Source of the DNA: Barthelona sp. PCE
Taxonomy: Eukaryota; Metamonada: BaSk clade
NCBI GenBank assembly: GCA_040285745.1
Contig: JAUFOR010000003.1
Coordinates: 806,001-870,000 of the forward strand
Length of the DNA stretch: 64,000 nt
Direction: 5' to 3'
Shown here: piece after piece, positions 27,060 to 35,938 of the stretch
Layout: each line of letters begins with the position of its first letter
Numbering within the stretch: position 1 is the stretch's first letter
Position numbers and translations under genes: made by a program
Notes under the pieces: model-generated
Told to the model about the DNA's origin: nothing
Seen by the model: the letters and a program-made list of their open reading frames with translations, nothing else
Databases searched by the model: none

Positions 27060-29300
27060 CTAGAAAATGAGTTCTTCCAGGTTTTTATCCATAAATGTAT
27101 TGATTTCTTTTGCTCTAGGTCTTCCAACTATCCCCTCTAGAGCATTTTTCGACATTCTAGAAAAGTCAAATAAACTATACTGACCACTGGTTCGTATAAG
27201 TTCACCTATGTCTAATTTTGAAAACCCTGGCAGTAAAGACACAATATCTTGAGCGAGAGACGATGGAGACCGTACACTATCTCTATCTGATGTGTTAGAT
27301 TGCGCGTTTGGCAAATGTTCTTTAATGAACTTAAAAGTTAATGCAGAAGCATGTGGTGTAAGACCCCAACACACTCGTAATTGTGGGACCGACAATAACG
27401 TACGCACAAGGTGGACTTTGAGATGTTGCGGGAATAGCACAGACCAGGAGTTAATTCCTACTAGACCTTCACTTCCCATCTCTATCAATAATATTGGAAG
27501 ATCATACTTCTTTGCCAAACGCACGCACTGTTTGTGGAGGCGGCCACTGTCGATAGATTGGACTAAATCGACAATTGCCTTTCTTTCAACACCAACCGTA
27601 TCTGATACAATGTAATCAGCTGTGAATAGCGTTTGTATGTTAATATCAAAGCCAGCTTTTAATAATTCTAGTGGAAAACTGGCTCTCAATTCGCGAGAAT
27701 CAACAATAACGGTGTGCTGAACGTTTGTTGGTCCTAAATATGGAACAACCCTATTTCTTACGTTTAATCGAATTTTTTTGTTTTTTGCAAACCAATCTCT
27801 CTCTGCCTTCAAAAGATTGCGCTCTAAGTTGGTTTCTGCAGGTTTAACCTCATACTTCTCTAAAAGTAAAGTTTTCTTAGTTCCTTGCAAAAAAATTTCT
27901 AAAACACGAACAGCCTTCAGTGATGAGTGCATTAAAAACACACGATCTGGGTCAATGAGCTTGATCAGATCAACTGACATATCTTCTTCAGCGACAAATA
28001 AACAGAAACGCTCCATTTCAACTAACTTTGTCTCTTGAGCTCTGAATTTTCCCCTATTTGCACGTGGTGGAAGTGAAGACACCTGTGTGGGGATGAGGGC
28101 AGCGATTTGACGAGGTAAAATACGACGGAGCTCTCCTAACGCTTCGACAATAGAAATTATATCGAGATTTTGTTCCCATTGTTGATATGATTCAATGCAA
28201 TCCTTACGTCCAATGACAACAATGACGTCGTTTGACCCAGCAACGATACCACTTAGAGCATTCTTCAACAGTTGAAATTTTGGATTAACGACTGGGTTAA
28301 GCTCCTTTGCAGAGAAAACAAGCTCAACAACACCTTTCAGTATTGAAGCAGCGTGTGGTTGAGATATCCACGCAGATTTCTGCGATCGGTGCGCCCTGGC
28401 GTCTTTGAGCAGCCATCTAACAACCATAGTCAGAATAAAACACGATGAGCAATCATATAAACTAAGAAGCAGAATACGAAGTTGGGTAAATGATTTAACA
28501 TATGGACTCGGTAAATTGCTTGCGATTTTGCGCACTGAAGCAAAAGAAAGAAGCTTTTCCGGTGATAGACCTGTGTAAGTCAAATTATTCGTTAAAGTAG
28601 GCACCAGTTCAAATGATTGTTGTCTAAGAGCAGCACATGCCTTAAAAATCAGAGCACGTATCTTACATGCACGGCGGTGAAGTGATAGCTCTCGCTTAAG
28701 TACCATTAAATCGTTTGACAACCAATCTTTTGAGAGTTCAGGAAGTTGTCTGGGAATAACACATATTTCATCGATACAAAACGCTTTTCCAAAGTCTTTG
28801 AGTGAATGAAGTGCATGGAACTGATTGGAAAAAGCAAGAACTCGAATAGGACGCTGTTGAGCACATAAGTTTAGTGCAAATGCAAGACTATAGTCTGATA
28901 GCAGCTGTTCAGCATTCATTATGAAGAAAACAGGAATCTTTCCATTTGGAAGAGCGTTTTGGTGAACATCATTTGCAAGCATCCATCCAGAAATTTGTAA
29001 TAATGCTGGTGCTGAACTCTTGTACTCCTTTGCTCTCGCTTTGGGAGGTGTTCCTGCGAGATTCTTTAGGCTAAACCCCTTGCCAAAGCGTCTTTCGATA
29101 TAATACTGACTTTCGTATTTGCTTGTGAACCCACATGCGAAATACGGTCCAAAATCGGTCATAGTGTCGGAAGTGAAGTATCGAACAGCCGCTTCAAGTA
29201 ACGTCAGGTACTCAAGTTCGTAAGGAAATACATAAAAAACGCTTGAAGTGGAAGCCTTCACGAGTAGCTGTTCAAGGAATGAAAGTTCGTGTTGTGGCAT
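27060..29300 (-). CDS. ERCC4: XPF/ERCC4-family DNA repair endonuclease
   Basis: A 746-residue XPF homologue, the catalytic subunit that works with ERCC1 to cut 5' of lesions in nucleotide excision and crosslink repair. The nuclease domain (~500-640) has VIVDSRELRASFP, ADYIVSDTVGVERKAIVDLVQSI (the ERKxxxD core) and KYDLPILLIEMG. A helix-hairpin-helix pair lies at the C-terminus (LLPGFSKLDIGELI, ALEGIVGRPRAKEI). The N-terminal ~450 residues are the inactive SF2 helicase-like part typical of XPF, here shorter and without Walker motifs. Animal XPF is ~900 residues. Start ATG at 29300. Confidence 0.92.
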   Translation of the reverse strand: MPQHELSFLEQLLVKASTSSVFYVFPYELEYLTLLEAAVRYFTSDTMTDFGPYFACGFTSKYESQYYIERRFGKGFSLKNLAGTPPKARAKEYKSSAPALLQISGWMLANDVHQNALPNGKIPVFFIMNAEQLLSDYSLAFALNLCAQQRPIRVLAFSNQFHALHSLKDFGKAFCIDEICVIPRQLPELSKDWLSNDLMVLKRELSLHRRACKIRALIFKACAALRQQSFELVPTLTNNLTYTGLSPEKLLSFASVRKIASNLPSPYVKSFTQLRILLLSLYDCSSCFILTMVVRWLLKDARAHRSQKSAWISQPHAASILKGVVELVFSAKELNPVVNPKFQLLKNALSGIVAGSNDVIVVIGRKDCIESYQQWEQNLDIISIVEALGELRRILPRQIAALIPTQVSSLPPRANRGKFRAQETKLVEMERFCLFVAEEDMSVDLIKLIDPDRVFLMHSSLKAVRVLEIFLQGTKKTLLLEKYEVKPAETNLERNLLKAERDWFAKNKKIRLNVRNRVVPYLGPTNVQHTVIVDSRELRASFPLELLKAGFDINIQTLFTADYIVSDTVGVERKAIVDLVQSIDSGRLHKQCVRLAKKYDLPILLIEMGSEGLVGINSWSVLFPQHLKVHLVRTLLSVPQLRVCWGLTPHASALTFKFIKEHLPNAQSNTSDRDSVRSPSSLAQDIVSLLPGFSKLDIGELIRTSGQYSLFDFSRMSKNALEGIVGRPRAKEINTFMDKNLEELIF

Positions 29301-29574
29301 CTTATCCCCGGTGCATCAAACAAATAACAATCAACAACAAAAAGAATGGAAAATGATGAGAGTTGGAAATGGTTCTTCGTTTACTGACTAAGCCACGACC
29401 GGAGGTGGGGGCCGCCGGGACGCCGGACCGGGCACCAACCGCACCAACGTCGCACAGAAGAGACAGGATCAGACCTGCACAAAACAAAAAAAATGATGCG
29501 GGTTTACATGCTGGATCGCGGCCTTGGGGCCGTGCGGCTCGGACAGCGGCTACGCTTGGTTGGGTTCAGAGCTA

Positions 29575-29991
29575 TTACTCCTCCTCCTCAACGTCCTCCT
29601 CGTCAACGTTGGAGAACTTACGGACAGCCTGAGTACCTTCGGTAACGGCGTGACGGGCAAGATATGAGGGGAAGACGAGACGAACGGCGGTCTGGATTTC
29701 TCTGGAACCGAGAGTGGCACGCTTGTTCATCTTACAAAGGTTGGAGGCTTCCTCGGCGATACGCTCGAAGATATCATCAATGAGAGAGTTGATGATGGTC
29801 ATAGACTTAGTGGAGATAGCAAGCTTATCGTTGGTAGCCTTGAGGATACGGTAGACGAAACGATCCCAAACTTCCTTACGGGCCTTATGACGCTTGGTGG
29901 TGGCCTTGGCTTCAGAACCGGTGGTGGAGGCCTTGGCCTTGGCAGGCATCTTGGTGGACTTGGCTAAACGCTTCTTGGACTTGGCGGGCAT
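29575..29991 (-). CDS. Histone H2B, copy 2
   Basis: A 138-residue core histone with the same protein as copy 1 (19374-19790), and no coding difference seen by eye. It has the same acidic C-terminal tail (DEEDVEEEE). It is transcribed toward XPF, whose ATG lies 274 bp beyond this stop. Near identity of promoter, gene and 3' flank means either very recent duplication or ongoing gene conversion. Both copies are intact, so together they probably raise H2B dosage. Confidence 0.96.
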   Translation of the reverse strand: MPAKSKKRLAKSTKMPAKAKASTTGSEAKATTKRHKARKEVWDRFVYRILKATNDKLAISTKSMTIINSLIDDIFERIAEEASNLCKMNKRATLGSREIQTAVRLVFPSYLARHAVTEGTQAVRKFSNVDEEDVEEEE

Positions 29992-30290
29992 TGTGAGTGA
30001 GTAGTAAAATAATGAGGTCGAATGAAATCCGGCAATAGGTGGGGTTTCTACGTTGACTTTGGCATCCAGCAAGGCTTTTATATTTCGCCCGCGCGGGATG
30101 CGTTGGGTCTGGGGCGGGGTGATGCAGCCGGATCACGGGGGCAAGGGACTGGGGGTGTGAAACAAATGTGCGATGTTGCATTCGCACATTCGGCTCGCCC
30201 CCGGCTGCTTCTCCCGTCGTGTCTCGGTGATGAGCTGGGCTCGCCGGCGGGGGCGGGCTCAGGGCGCCGCGGGCGTGTCCTGCGCTCTGC
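29992..30290 (-). promoter_or_regulatory. H2B promoter, copy 2
   Basis: Same elements as copy 1: TATA box at 30076-30082, palindrome CCCGCGCGGG at 30088-30097 and dyad AATGTGCGA / TCGCACATT at 30165-30190. Beyond 30290 the sequence turns AT-rich with no visible gene until ERH. Confidence 0.65.
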
Positions 30291-30545
30291 ATTGTAGATC
30301 ATACAACGTCTTAATCTGCTTATTTGCAGCGTGTTTGATATATTCACACCGTGCAGTCAAATTTTACATATTTTTAAAGGAAAGAAACAATTATCTAAAA
30401 TCTTTTCCAATATACTTAATAGATACTCAACAACCAATTGTTTGACCAGATTTACAAGCTAAGTTCGACACATACGGTCATGACCGATGCTATACATGAA
30501 AAATTAGATCAAAAAACACATTTGCTATTGCACACCACCTATATC

Positions 30546-30848
30546 TTATTGTACATTGCTTGAAAGAAACTCCTGTACCCAATTCTTGATGTGTGAGGGA
30601 CTATATGCCTCATACATCCGATCTCCTCTGTATGAAAGAACACCAATAGAATACAAAGAATCAATGTAATCATTCATTTCCGAACTAGTGTAAGATATCT
30701 TACGATTCTTTGTTTTTGAGGCCAGTTTTGTCTCGAAAAGTGTCAAGAGAGATCCCACCAAGTCGGAAACAGATTCAAATTCTGAAAATGTCTTACTGGC
30801 TTCATCTTCAGTAATTTGAATAAGCAAAATGAGGTGATCCGTGTTCAT
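30546..30848 (-). CDS. ERH: Enhancer of rudimentary homolog
   Basis: A 100-residue protein matching ERH over its length: LILLIQITEDEASKTFSEFESVSDLVGSLL, then ISYTSSEMNDYIDSLYSIGVLSYRGD and YEAYSPSHIKNWVQEFL. The family pattern is HTILLVQ...RTYxDYESVxE...ITYDIxxLxxFIDxLxDLSxLVY...Y.PxxKxWIKE. ERH is a small homodimeric nuclear scaffold; in other eukaryotes it helps RNA-processing and RNA-elimination complexes. Its sequence is usually strongly conserved, so this version is moderately divergent. Start ATG at 30848. Confidence 0.88.
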   Translation of the reverse strand: MNTDHLILLIQITEDEASKTFSEFESVSDLVGSLLTLFETKLASKTKNRKISYTSSEMNDYIDSLYSIGVLSYRGDRMYEAYSPSHIKNWVQEFLSSNVQ

Positions 30849-30992
30849 TGCAATTTAAATTCGATAAAAAGAATGTGAAAGAGAAGCTTTTTTCAGAAAC
30901 AACATTTATCGAAAACAATCATCACGGTGAATGTCAAGCACCTGAAAGGTCACATCCACCATCTCAATAAATATGTATTTACAAACCAGTGG

Positions 30993-31448
30993 TTAAATCT
31001 GAGAAGGTCCGGGGGTAGTAGCGGCCTTGACACTTTGTTTGGCCATATATGAGGTGGCCTTTGCAGCGACAGCACTACTATCGATCGTCATCTCGGTGTC
31101 GGGCGTCTGCTTGGAGAAGAAGATGTGGAATAGACCAATGAAGACCTGAACCAAAAAGAATACCCATCCAGTGCCACCAAGAATGGCTGCGAGTGTTCCT
31201 ACCAAAATACAGAACAGTCCCTTGAGCGTGTGGTGATACAAGAACAAAAAGTACTGACGTAAGACCTTGACCTTAAGCTCACTACCGAGTTGAAGCACTC
31301 CAAAGAGCGCTAAGTAAACGCAAATCGCTACTCCCGTTGGGCTAAGCGTAACTATACTGCCAAGAACGGAGAAGAGACCATAAAAGATGTTTAAGATGGC
31401 GGAAATAATGGAAATAAATGCTACAGTTCTAGGACTTGGTGTTTTCAT
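30993..31448 (-). CDS. COPI-associated / TVP15-like Golgi membrane protein
   Basis: A 151-residue protein with four hydrophobic helices (about 8-35, 38-55, 76-96 and 97-112) and a polar C-terminal tail. The segment LKVKVLRQYFLFLYHHTLKGLFCILVGTLA matches the family pattern of COPI-associated/TVP15 proteins (an Elxxxxlxxxf.FLxxxxGRGlfyifxG motif). These are small four-span proteins of Golgi and vesicle membranes with no known enzymatic activity. Start ATG at 31448. Confidence 0.7.
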   Translation of the reverse strand: MKTPSPRTVAFISIISAILNIFYGLFSVLGSIVTLSPTGVAICVYLALFGVLQLGSELKVKVLRQYFLFLYHHTLKGLFCILVGTLAAILGGTGWVFFLVQVFIGLFHIFFSKQTPDTEMTIDSSAVAAKATSYMAKQSVKAATTPGPSQI

Positions 31449-31857
31449 TATTAAATATGCTTATAGATGACAATATACTAGAAAATAAGTCTAACAGTAA
31501 TAAATAAGAGACTTGAAATGGGTAAACTACAAGAATTCAAACATTCAAGTTGCACATTCATTAATTCTAAAATATAACTTCGTGAATCACCCCAATTCAC
31601 CCATTAAACATCTCCTTTACTGGTAAAAACTTCCCAAATGCGTTCGCATTTACCTTTTGCAATATTCATGAACTCTTTTGTTTTTCTTTTGCATCTGGAT
31701 AAATTGATTCCTTATATTGCGTTATGACCATTTTCAGCAAAAAAAGAGCAAAACTTTGTAAGTGAGCCCTTTTGGTATCAGTTGTAAATCATACGTAAGT
31801 CTATAAGCAATGAATTCATGACCTAAAAACTTTTCATCTTGTTTATTAACACGTGTA
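31449..31857. other. Intergenic, 409 bp
   Basis: Lies between the COPI-associated gene start and the alpha-SNAP 3' end. It holds a short dyad AAATGCG-TT-CGCATTT at 31636-31651. A weak minus-strand frame (31594-31731) is interrupted by TGA and I do not call it. Otherwise AT-rich with nothing recognised. Confidence 0.5.
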
Positions 31858-32712
31858 TTAAACAACACCGCCATCTTCCTCCTCTTCAAGATCAGTTCTA
31901 ATCTTGTATAGCATTGAGGTCTTCCAATTGTCAAGGGTTGCAATTGTATCGTAGTCTCTACTGATCTGACCAACAAGGTTGGCGTCCTCGGCCTCGACGG
32001 CCTCGATCAAGTTCCTCAACAACTCTTCCTCTTTCGAACGCTCAAAAGTAGCGTCAAGATCAACGAACTTTGCGTGCTCTGCCTTTGCAGCCTCGATGTC
32101 AAGATATAAGTAGCATAAACCACTCTTCAAGAACATTTCACGGACCTGAAGCCTTCTCAAACGGTCGTTAATTAATTTCTGTCCGAGTTCACTGAAAATG
32201 CGAGCAGCTTCTTCAGTCTCGTCTAGCAACGCAAGTTCATTGGCCACCTCAGTCATGAGCTTATCTCCTGATCCCTCGCAGTTCTCCTGATAGTACAGCT
32301 GAGAAGCTTGCTTGTACGCGTCTAATCCCTCTTTTTTACGGTTCCCCTCTAAATACAAGTTACCAATTTGTTCCATACGTTTAGCAGCTTGTTTGAATGA
32401 GCCAACCGTCTGCAGACGCCTGATTGCGTCGTGTAAAATCGCCACAGACTTATCGATATCAATAGCACCAAGGACATCAGCCGCTTTTAGCATATACTGT
32501 GTAACATTAAAGTTATCCTCTTCATAAACGCTTAAGCACTCGGCAGCTTTCAGGTAGGCTTCAGCAGCGGAAGCGTTGTTGTGTTCCAGCTTGAATAAGT
32601 TACCAGCCTTTACGTACGCTTCGCTTGCTTGCTCAAACTTGCCACGCTTATTGAATAACGAGAATTTATTCTCGATTCTATGTGCTCTATCAAATTGTTC
32701 TTGCCCTGACAT
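31858..32712 (-). CDS. NAPA: Alpha-SNAP (NSF attachment protein)
   Basis: A 284-residue TPR-like solenoid matching alpha-SNAP in length and helices. Examples are FKLEHNNASAAEAYLKAAEC, YMLKAADVLGAIDIDKSV, QIGNLYLEGNRKKEGLDAYKQASQLYYQENCEGSGDKLM and LCYLYLDIEAAKAEHAKF. The N-terminal loop (EQFDRAHRIENKFSLFNK) and the closing LDNWKTSMLYKIRTDLEEEEDGGVV also fit; the penultimate Leu-containing end normally stimulates NSF, but here it is Gly-Gly-Val-Val. Alpha-SNAP recruits NSF to SNARE bundles so that they can be taken apart after fusion. Start ATG at 32712. Confidence 0.94.
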   Translation of the reverse strand: MSGQEQFDRAHRIENKFSLFNKRGKFEQASEAYVKAGNLFKLEHNNASAAEAYLKAAECLSVYEEDNFNVTQYMLKAADVLGAIDIDKSVAILHDAIRRLQTVGSFKQAAKRMEQIGNLYLEGNRKKEGLDAYKQASQLYYQENCEGSGDKLMTEVANELALLDETEEAARIFSELGQKLINDRLRRLQVREMFLKSGLCYLYLDIEAAKAEHAKFVDLDATFERSKEEELLRNLIEAVEAEDANLVGQISRDYDTIATLDNWKTSMLYKIRTDLEEEEDGGVV

Positions 32713-32881
32713 TAAAGTACGAAGAAAATGTTGAATAAGTTGAATACAGTATATTTCATCGCCTTTGCTGCTAAGGTGACATTTAAATACAAGTTAGAGC
32801 CTGGGGAGACGTTTAAAAAGACCAGAATTATTGGTTACACTTATATTACTCTTTTTATTGACATTTATTTCAGTTATTCCA

Positions 32882-34072
32882 ATGGCTACCGAAATTTTAA
32901 ACAAGATCCGCGACCGCGAAGATCCCACAAACTGGTGTGTATTGGTTGGGGATAAAGATGCTCCTGAAGGATTCTCAGCTATCGATTCTGGTGTCTCAGA
33001 GAACCCTATTGAGTCCCTGAAGGGTTATTTCACTCCCGAATTCTTGGGCTGTGGTTACATTTCAATCGCCCCTATTGCAGAAAGCCAAAACAGACGTGTT
33101 ACATGTTTCTTTGTTTTCTTCGGTGATAAGAGCCCTATGGGCGCAAAGGCCAGATTCCGTGCTGTCAGGGAACAGATCGAAGAGGCCTGCTATCCCGCAC
33201 AGGTTAGTATCGAGGCAAGTGAGCACGATCACATGCACGAGGCTGACGTCATCCACAAGGCCAGGCGCTCCATGGGTGCCAACTACGGCGGTGGTGCTGG
33301 TAAGGGTGCTGGTGCACTCCCCCGCGTCGACAAGCGTCTTGTTCACGAGCCTGAACCCGAACCCGTGAAGGAAGAGGTTGTTGAGGAAGTTATCGAGGAA
33401 CCTGAACCTGAGGTTGTTGAAGAACCTGAACCTGAGGAAGAGATTATCGAAGAACCTGAGCCTGAGGAGGAGGTTGTTGAGGAACCTGAGCCTGAGGAAG
33501 AAGTCATCGAAGAACCTGAGCCTGTTGAAGAGGAGCCCGAGCCCGAAGAAGAAGTTGTTGAGGAGCCCGAACCTAAGGAGGAAGAGCCCGTTGTTGTCGC
33601 CCCTGAAGAAGTCGTTGCTGCTACCAAGGAAGAGCTCGAAGAACTCGGTGATGGCGTGTTCATCAAGGATAAGAACACATTCATGGAGTACATTGATAAG
33701 GTCAAGGCCGAAAACGACCCCACTGATGTCGTCGTCGTACAGTATTTCACCAAGCCTAAGAGCCACTTTGTGATTGCATACTGTGGTACTGGTGGTCTTG
33801 AGAAGGCCAAGGAATACCTTGATGAGGGCAAGAACTTCTGTATTCTCCTCGCTTTGGGTAACAGATATTGCTCAATTGAGTGGATTGCCACAACATGCCC
33901 AATTTCTCATATCGCAAAATTCGGTCACTCCCGTCCTATCGTTCTCGAAGCATTCGGATACGTGCATATCCCCATGGAGACGACCGATCTCAGCATGGTC
34001 ACCTCAAAGGAAATCAATGAACGCCTCCGTAGATTCAGAGGAGCTAATTATGGTGGTGGTAAGAGCCAATAA
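32882..34072 (+). CDS. Double ADF-H (coactosin/drebrin-like) actin-binding protein
   Basis: A 396-residue protein with two ADF-homology-like domains joined by an acidic Glu-Pro repeat linker. Domain 1 (~1-145) reads NKIRDREDPTNWCVLVGDK...CGYISIAPIAES...VTCFFVFFGDKSPMGAKARF, a coactosin-like pattern. The linker (~155-240) repeats EPEPEEEVVE units. Domain 2 (~245-396) has the same fold signals (VVVVQYFT, CYSI-like strands). Both domains end with a near-identical GANYGGG tail (RRSMGANYGGG and RRFRGANYGGG), pointing to internal duplication. Coactosins bind F-actin and oppose capping. I start at ATG 32882, since the upstream frame is hydrophobic and begins with TTG. A long antisense frame is a codon-bias shadow. 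Confidence 0.72.
   Translation: MATEILNKIRDREDPTNWCVLVGDKDAPEGFSAIDSGVSENPIESLKGYFTPEFLGCGYISIAPIAESQNRRVTCFFVFFGDKSPMGAKARFRAVREQIEEACYPAQVSIEASEHDHMHEADVIHKARRSMGANYGGGAGKGAGALPRVDKRLVHEPEPEPVKEEVVEEVIEEPEPEVVEEPEPEEEIIEEPEPEEEVVEEPEPEEEVIEEPEPVEEEPEPEEEVVEEPEPKEEEPVVVAPEEVVAATKEELEELGDGVFIKDKNTFMEYIDKVKAENDPTDVVVVQYFTKPKSHFVIAYCGTGGLEKAKEYLDEGKNFCILLALGNRYCSIEWIATTCPISHIAKFGHSRPIVLEAFGYVHIPMETTDLSMVTSKEINERLRRFRGANYGGGKSQ
33343..33590 (+). repeat. Glu-Pro-rich coding repeat
   Basis: Degenerate tandem units encoding EPEPEEEVVE variants between the two ADF-H domains. It probably forms an extended acidic spacer. Confidence 0.8.
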
Positions 34073-34105
34073 CGTGTAAAGTATTTTACTATGGTTTTCC
34101 TGAAG

Positions 34106-34789
34106 CTATAACTGTGACAGAACTTTGGTATCCGAAAATGTAAAATCATCATCATCTGACTCGATTGTAACTTTACCTATCGATACTGTTACCGGTTTCG
34201 GTTCCATTGGAGGAAGCAATGGCCCTTCTCCCGGCCCAATCATCTCGGAGGTCTCTTCTGTAAGGCCTAATTTACGTGGAAAAAGTGTAACTCGCACAGT
34301 ATCCAGTTCAGGCTGTTTGTGCTTGTATTTTGCCATTCCAGGTACGTACTCGAGCTGAAACTCGTCCTCTTCGTCGCTGATCTCGCATATAAACTTCTTT
34401 CGTGATGTTCTGCCGGTTATTGGTGTTTGCAGTGAAAATCCCCTGCCCTTTCCTTTAGAAAATTTGGCAATACTTCTGCTCGGTTTTGCATTGTGAAACG
34501 ATCCCCTTGTGGATATTCTGGGTGTCACAATGCTGCGTTTAGTAGAACTATTTGGAGTTATTGAAACCGATTTGGTAGTATCACGAGAACTGTTTGTCAG
34601 CAAACCCTCGTTAATATCAATCATTTTATGATCCACACGCGAAGGATCCTCCGCCAACTGTGCGTTAGAGAAAGCATCTTCCGTCTGCGTCAATGTAGAT
34701 ATCACAGCACTGACTTCTTCGCGTGCTGGAATCTGTAAACTCTTAAAATGTGGTTCCCAGTGATACAAATCAGATAATACTATCTGCAT
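34106..34789 (-). CDS. Disordered protein, unknown function
   Basis: A 227-residue Ser/Thr-rich, low-complexity protein. The basic middle (SRSIAKFSKGKGRGFSLQTPITGRTSRKKF) contains several TP and SP sites and could be a phosphorylated nuclear or cytoskeletal region. The C-terminal ~90 residues are acidic, ending ESDDDDFTFSDTKVLSQL. No domain is recognised. Start ATG at 34789. It converges on the double ADF-H gene with 33 bp between stops. Confidence 0.6.
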   Translation of the reverse strand: MQIVLSDLYHWEPHFKSLQIPAREEVSAVISTLTQTEDAFSNAQLAEDPSRVDHKMIDINEGLLTNSSRDTTKSVSITPNSSTKRSIVTPRISTRGSFHNAKPSRSIAKFSKGKGRGFSLQTPITGRTSRKKFICEISDEEDEFQLEYVPGMAKYKHKQPELDTVRVTLFPRKLGLTEETSEMIGPGEGPLLPPMEPKPVTVSIGKVTIESDDDDFTFSDTKVLSQL

Positions 34790-35091
34790 ATCACATTTAA
34801 AATCACGAAAGCACCAATCTAAAAGGTTGCGATTCTTGAAAAGGATGTTTTAGCAAAAAACAGGATTTTAATGTGATGGAGGACTGCTAATTTTAGCTTA
34901 AATACCAGTTGCAGCTCCAGTGATGCTGAAAAGTGTTATACATCATTTCCTGCACAATGTTGGATATTAGCTTCAATTTTTTTGAAAACCCAACTCAGAA
35001 ATGTCTGTAAACACATATGCTGTCACCAAAGGAAACATAAATGCAATAAAACTGTTCAAGTTCATATTTACTCTAAAAGATCGGAACCTGT
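34790..35091. other. Intergenic, 302 bp
   Basis: Lies between the disordered-protein gene start and the uS13 3' end, both minus strand. AT-rich, nothing recognised. Confidence 0.6.
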
Positions 35092-35096
35092 TTACT
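35090..35096 (-). terminator. Probable poly(A) signal AGTAAAC
   Basis: On the minus strand AGTAAAC overlaps the TAA stop of uS13. Confidence 0.55.
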
Positions 35097-35541
35097 TGGC
35101 GTAACCGACAACGTTACCACGACGACCAGTGGCCTTGGTACGCTGACCACGAACCTTGACTCTCCAGTGATGACGGAAACCTCTGTTGGTACGGATCTTC
35201 TTCTGGAACTGGATAGCGGTTCTGAGATGAGACACAACATCAGATGAAACGAGCTGGCCAGTCTCACCGGTGATGGGATCTCTCTGCATGTTCATGAACC
35301 AGGCAGGGAACTTGTATTCCGTGGGGTTGTTGATGACGGTAAGGAGACGATCGATTTCCTCACTTGAGAGCTCACCACAGCGCTTGTCGGTGTCAACATC
35401 AGCGGCCTTGCAGACGAGGTGAGCAAAACGACGGCCAACACCCTTAATACCGGTCAAAGCGAAAGCAACCTTAGTTTTTCCGTTAAGATTCGTGTTAAGG
35501 ACACGAACCATGTACTCGAAATTGTCAGCGAGAACTACCAT
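35092..35541 (-). CDS. RPS18: 40S ribosomal protein uS13
   Basis: A 149-residue ribosomal protein (S18 in eukaryotic naming). FEYMVRVLNTNLNGKTKVAFALTGIKGVGRRFAH matches the N-terminal family segment, GELSSEEIDRLLTVINNPTEYKFPAWFMNMQRD the middle, and KKIRTNRGFRHHWRVKVRGQRTKATGRRGNVVG the basic C-terminal tail that reaches the decoding region. Length is as expected (152 in human). Start ATG at 35541. AAACTTCCTTTACT, shared with eS8, lies 22 nt upstream. Confidence 0.97.
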   Translation of the reverse strand: MVVLADNFEYMVRVLNTNLNGKTKVAFALTGIKGVGRRFAHLVCKAADVDTDKRCGELSSEEIDRLLTVINNPTEYKFPAWFMNMQRDPITGETGQLVSSDVVSHLRTAIQFQKKIRTNRGFRHHWRVKVRGQRTKATGRRGNVVGYAK

Positions 35542-35938
35542 TCTTGTAAATTAGGTTGACAATAGTAAAGGAAGTTTTTCCTTATTTACTTCAGCTTGGA
35601 GTACTGCCAATGGCTGCACAGCGCTGTTGGTTGATAAAAAAAAGGCATAACGCATAAACAAACAGATATTCACAAAATTCTATATCGATTCTTTGCTTAA
35701 TACGTTACTCAGCTTGTTTGTACATGCTTTTACCCATATTACACATGTTAGTAGACCATGAATGCCACTATCTTTCGTATAGTGTTAGTATTCTTTTTGC
35801 AGTTGACTAATCACAATCTGCACATACGCAACTCACTTTTTGGTTTCAAAATCGCATATTACACACCTAAACTACATAAATCTTACACCATCATCAAAAG
35901 AACATCATAGCCGGCACTAAACTATTTATTTTCTCATT
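35542..35938. other. Intergenic, 397 bp, with intron-like element
   Basis: Lies upstream of uS13 and behind the M3 peptidase gene. Besides the shared promoter element it contains a minus-strand stretch with intron-like ends (35772-35827: GTATGT to ACTAACACTATACGAAAG). Neither side has a usable reading frame. Confidence 0.45.
35564..35577 (-). promoter_or_regulatory. Shared ribosomal-protein promoter element (uS13)
   Basis: AAACTTCCTTTACT on the minus strand, 22 nt before the uS13 ATG; identical to the 14-mer before eS8 (25079-25092). Confidence 0.55.

Larger units (their letters stand above)
29390..30290 (-). repeat. Inverted repeat, H2B copy 2 (901 bp)
   Basis: Reverse-complement partner of 19070-19975, shorter by the 5-bp indel. 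The pair flanks 9.4 kb of unique sequence (19976-29389). Confidence 0.95.

Noticed and set aside
31594-31731. 45-codon minus-strand frame with one in-frame TGA
   Set aside because: Short, unlike any family, and TGA is a normal stop elsewhere in the window, so recoding is not supported.
33062-33891. Long minus-strand ORFs opposite the double ADF-H gene
   Set aside because: Leu/Phe/Arg or Ser/Gly runs mirror the Glu-Pro coding repeat of the real gene.
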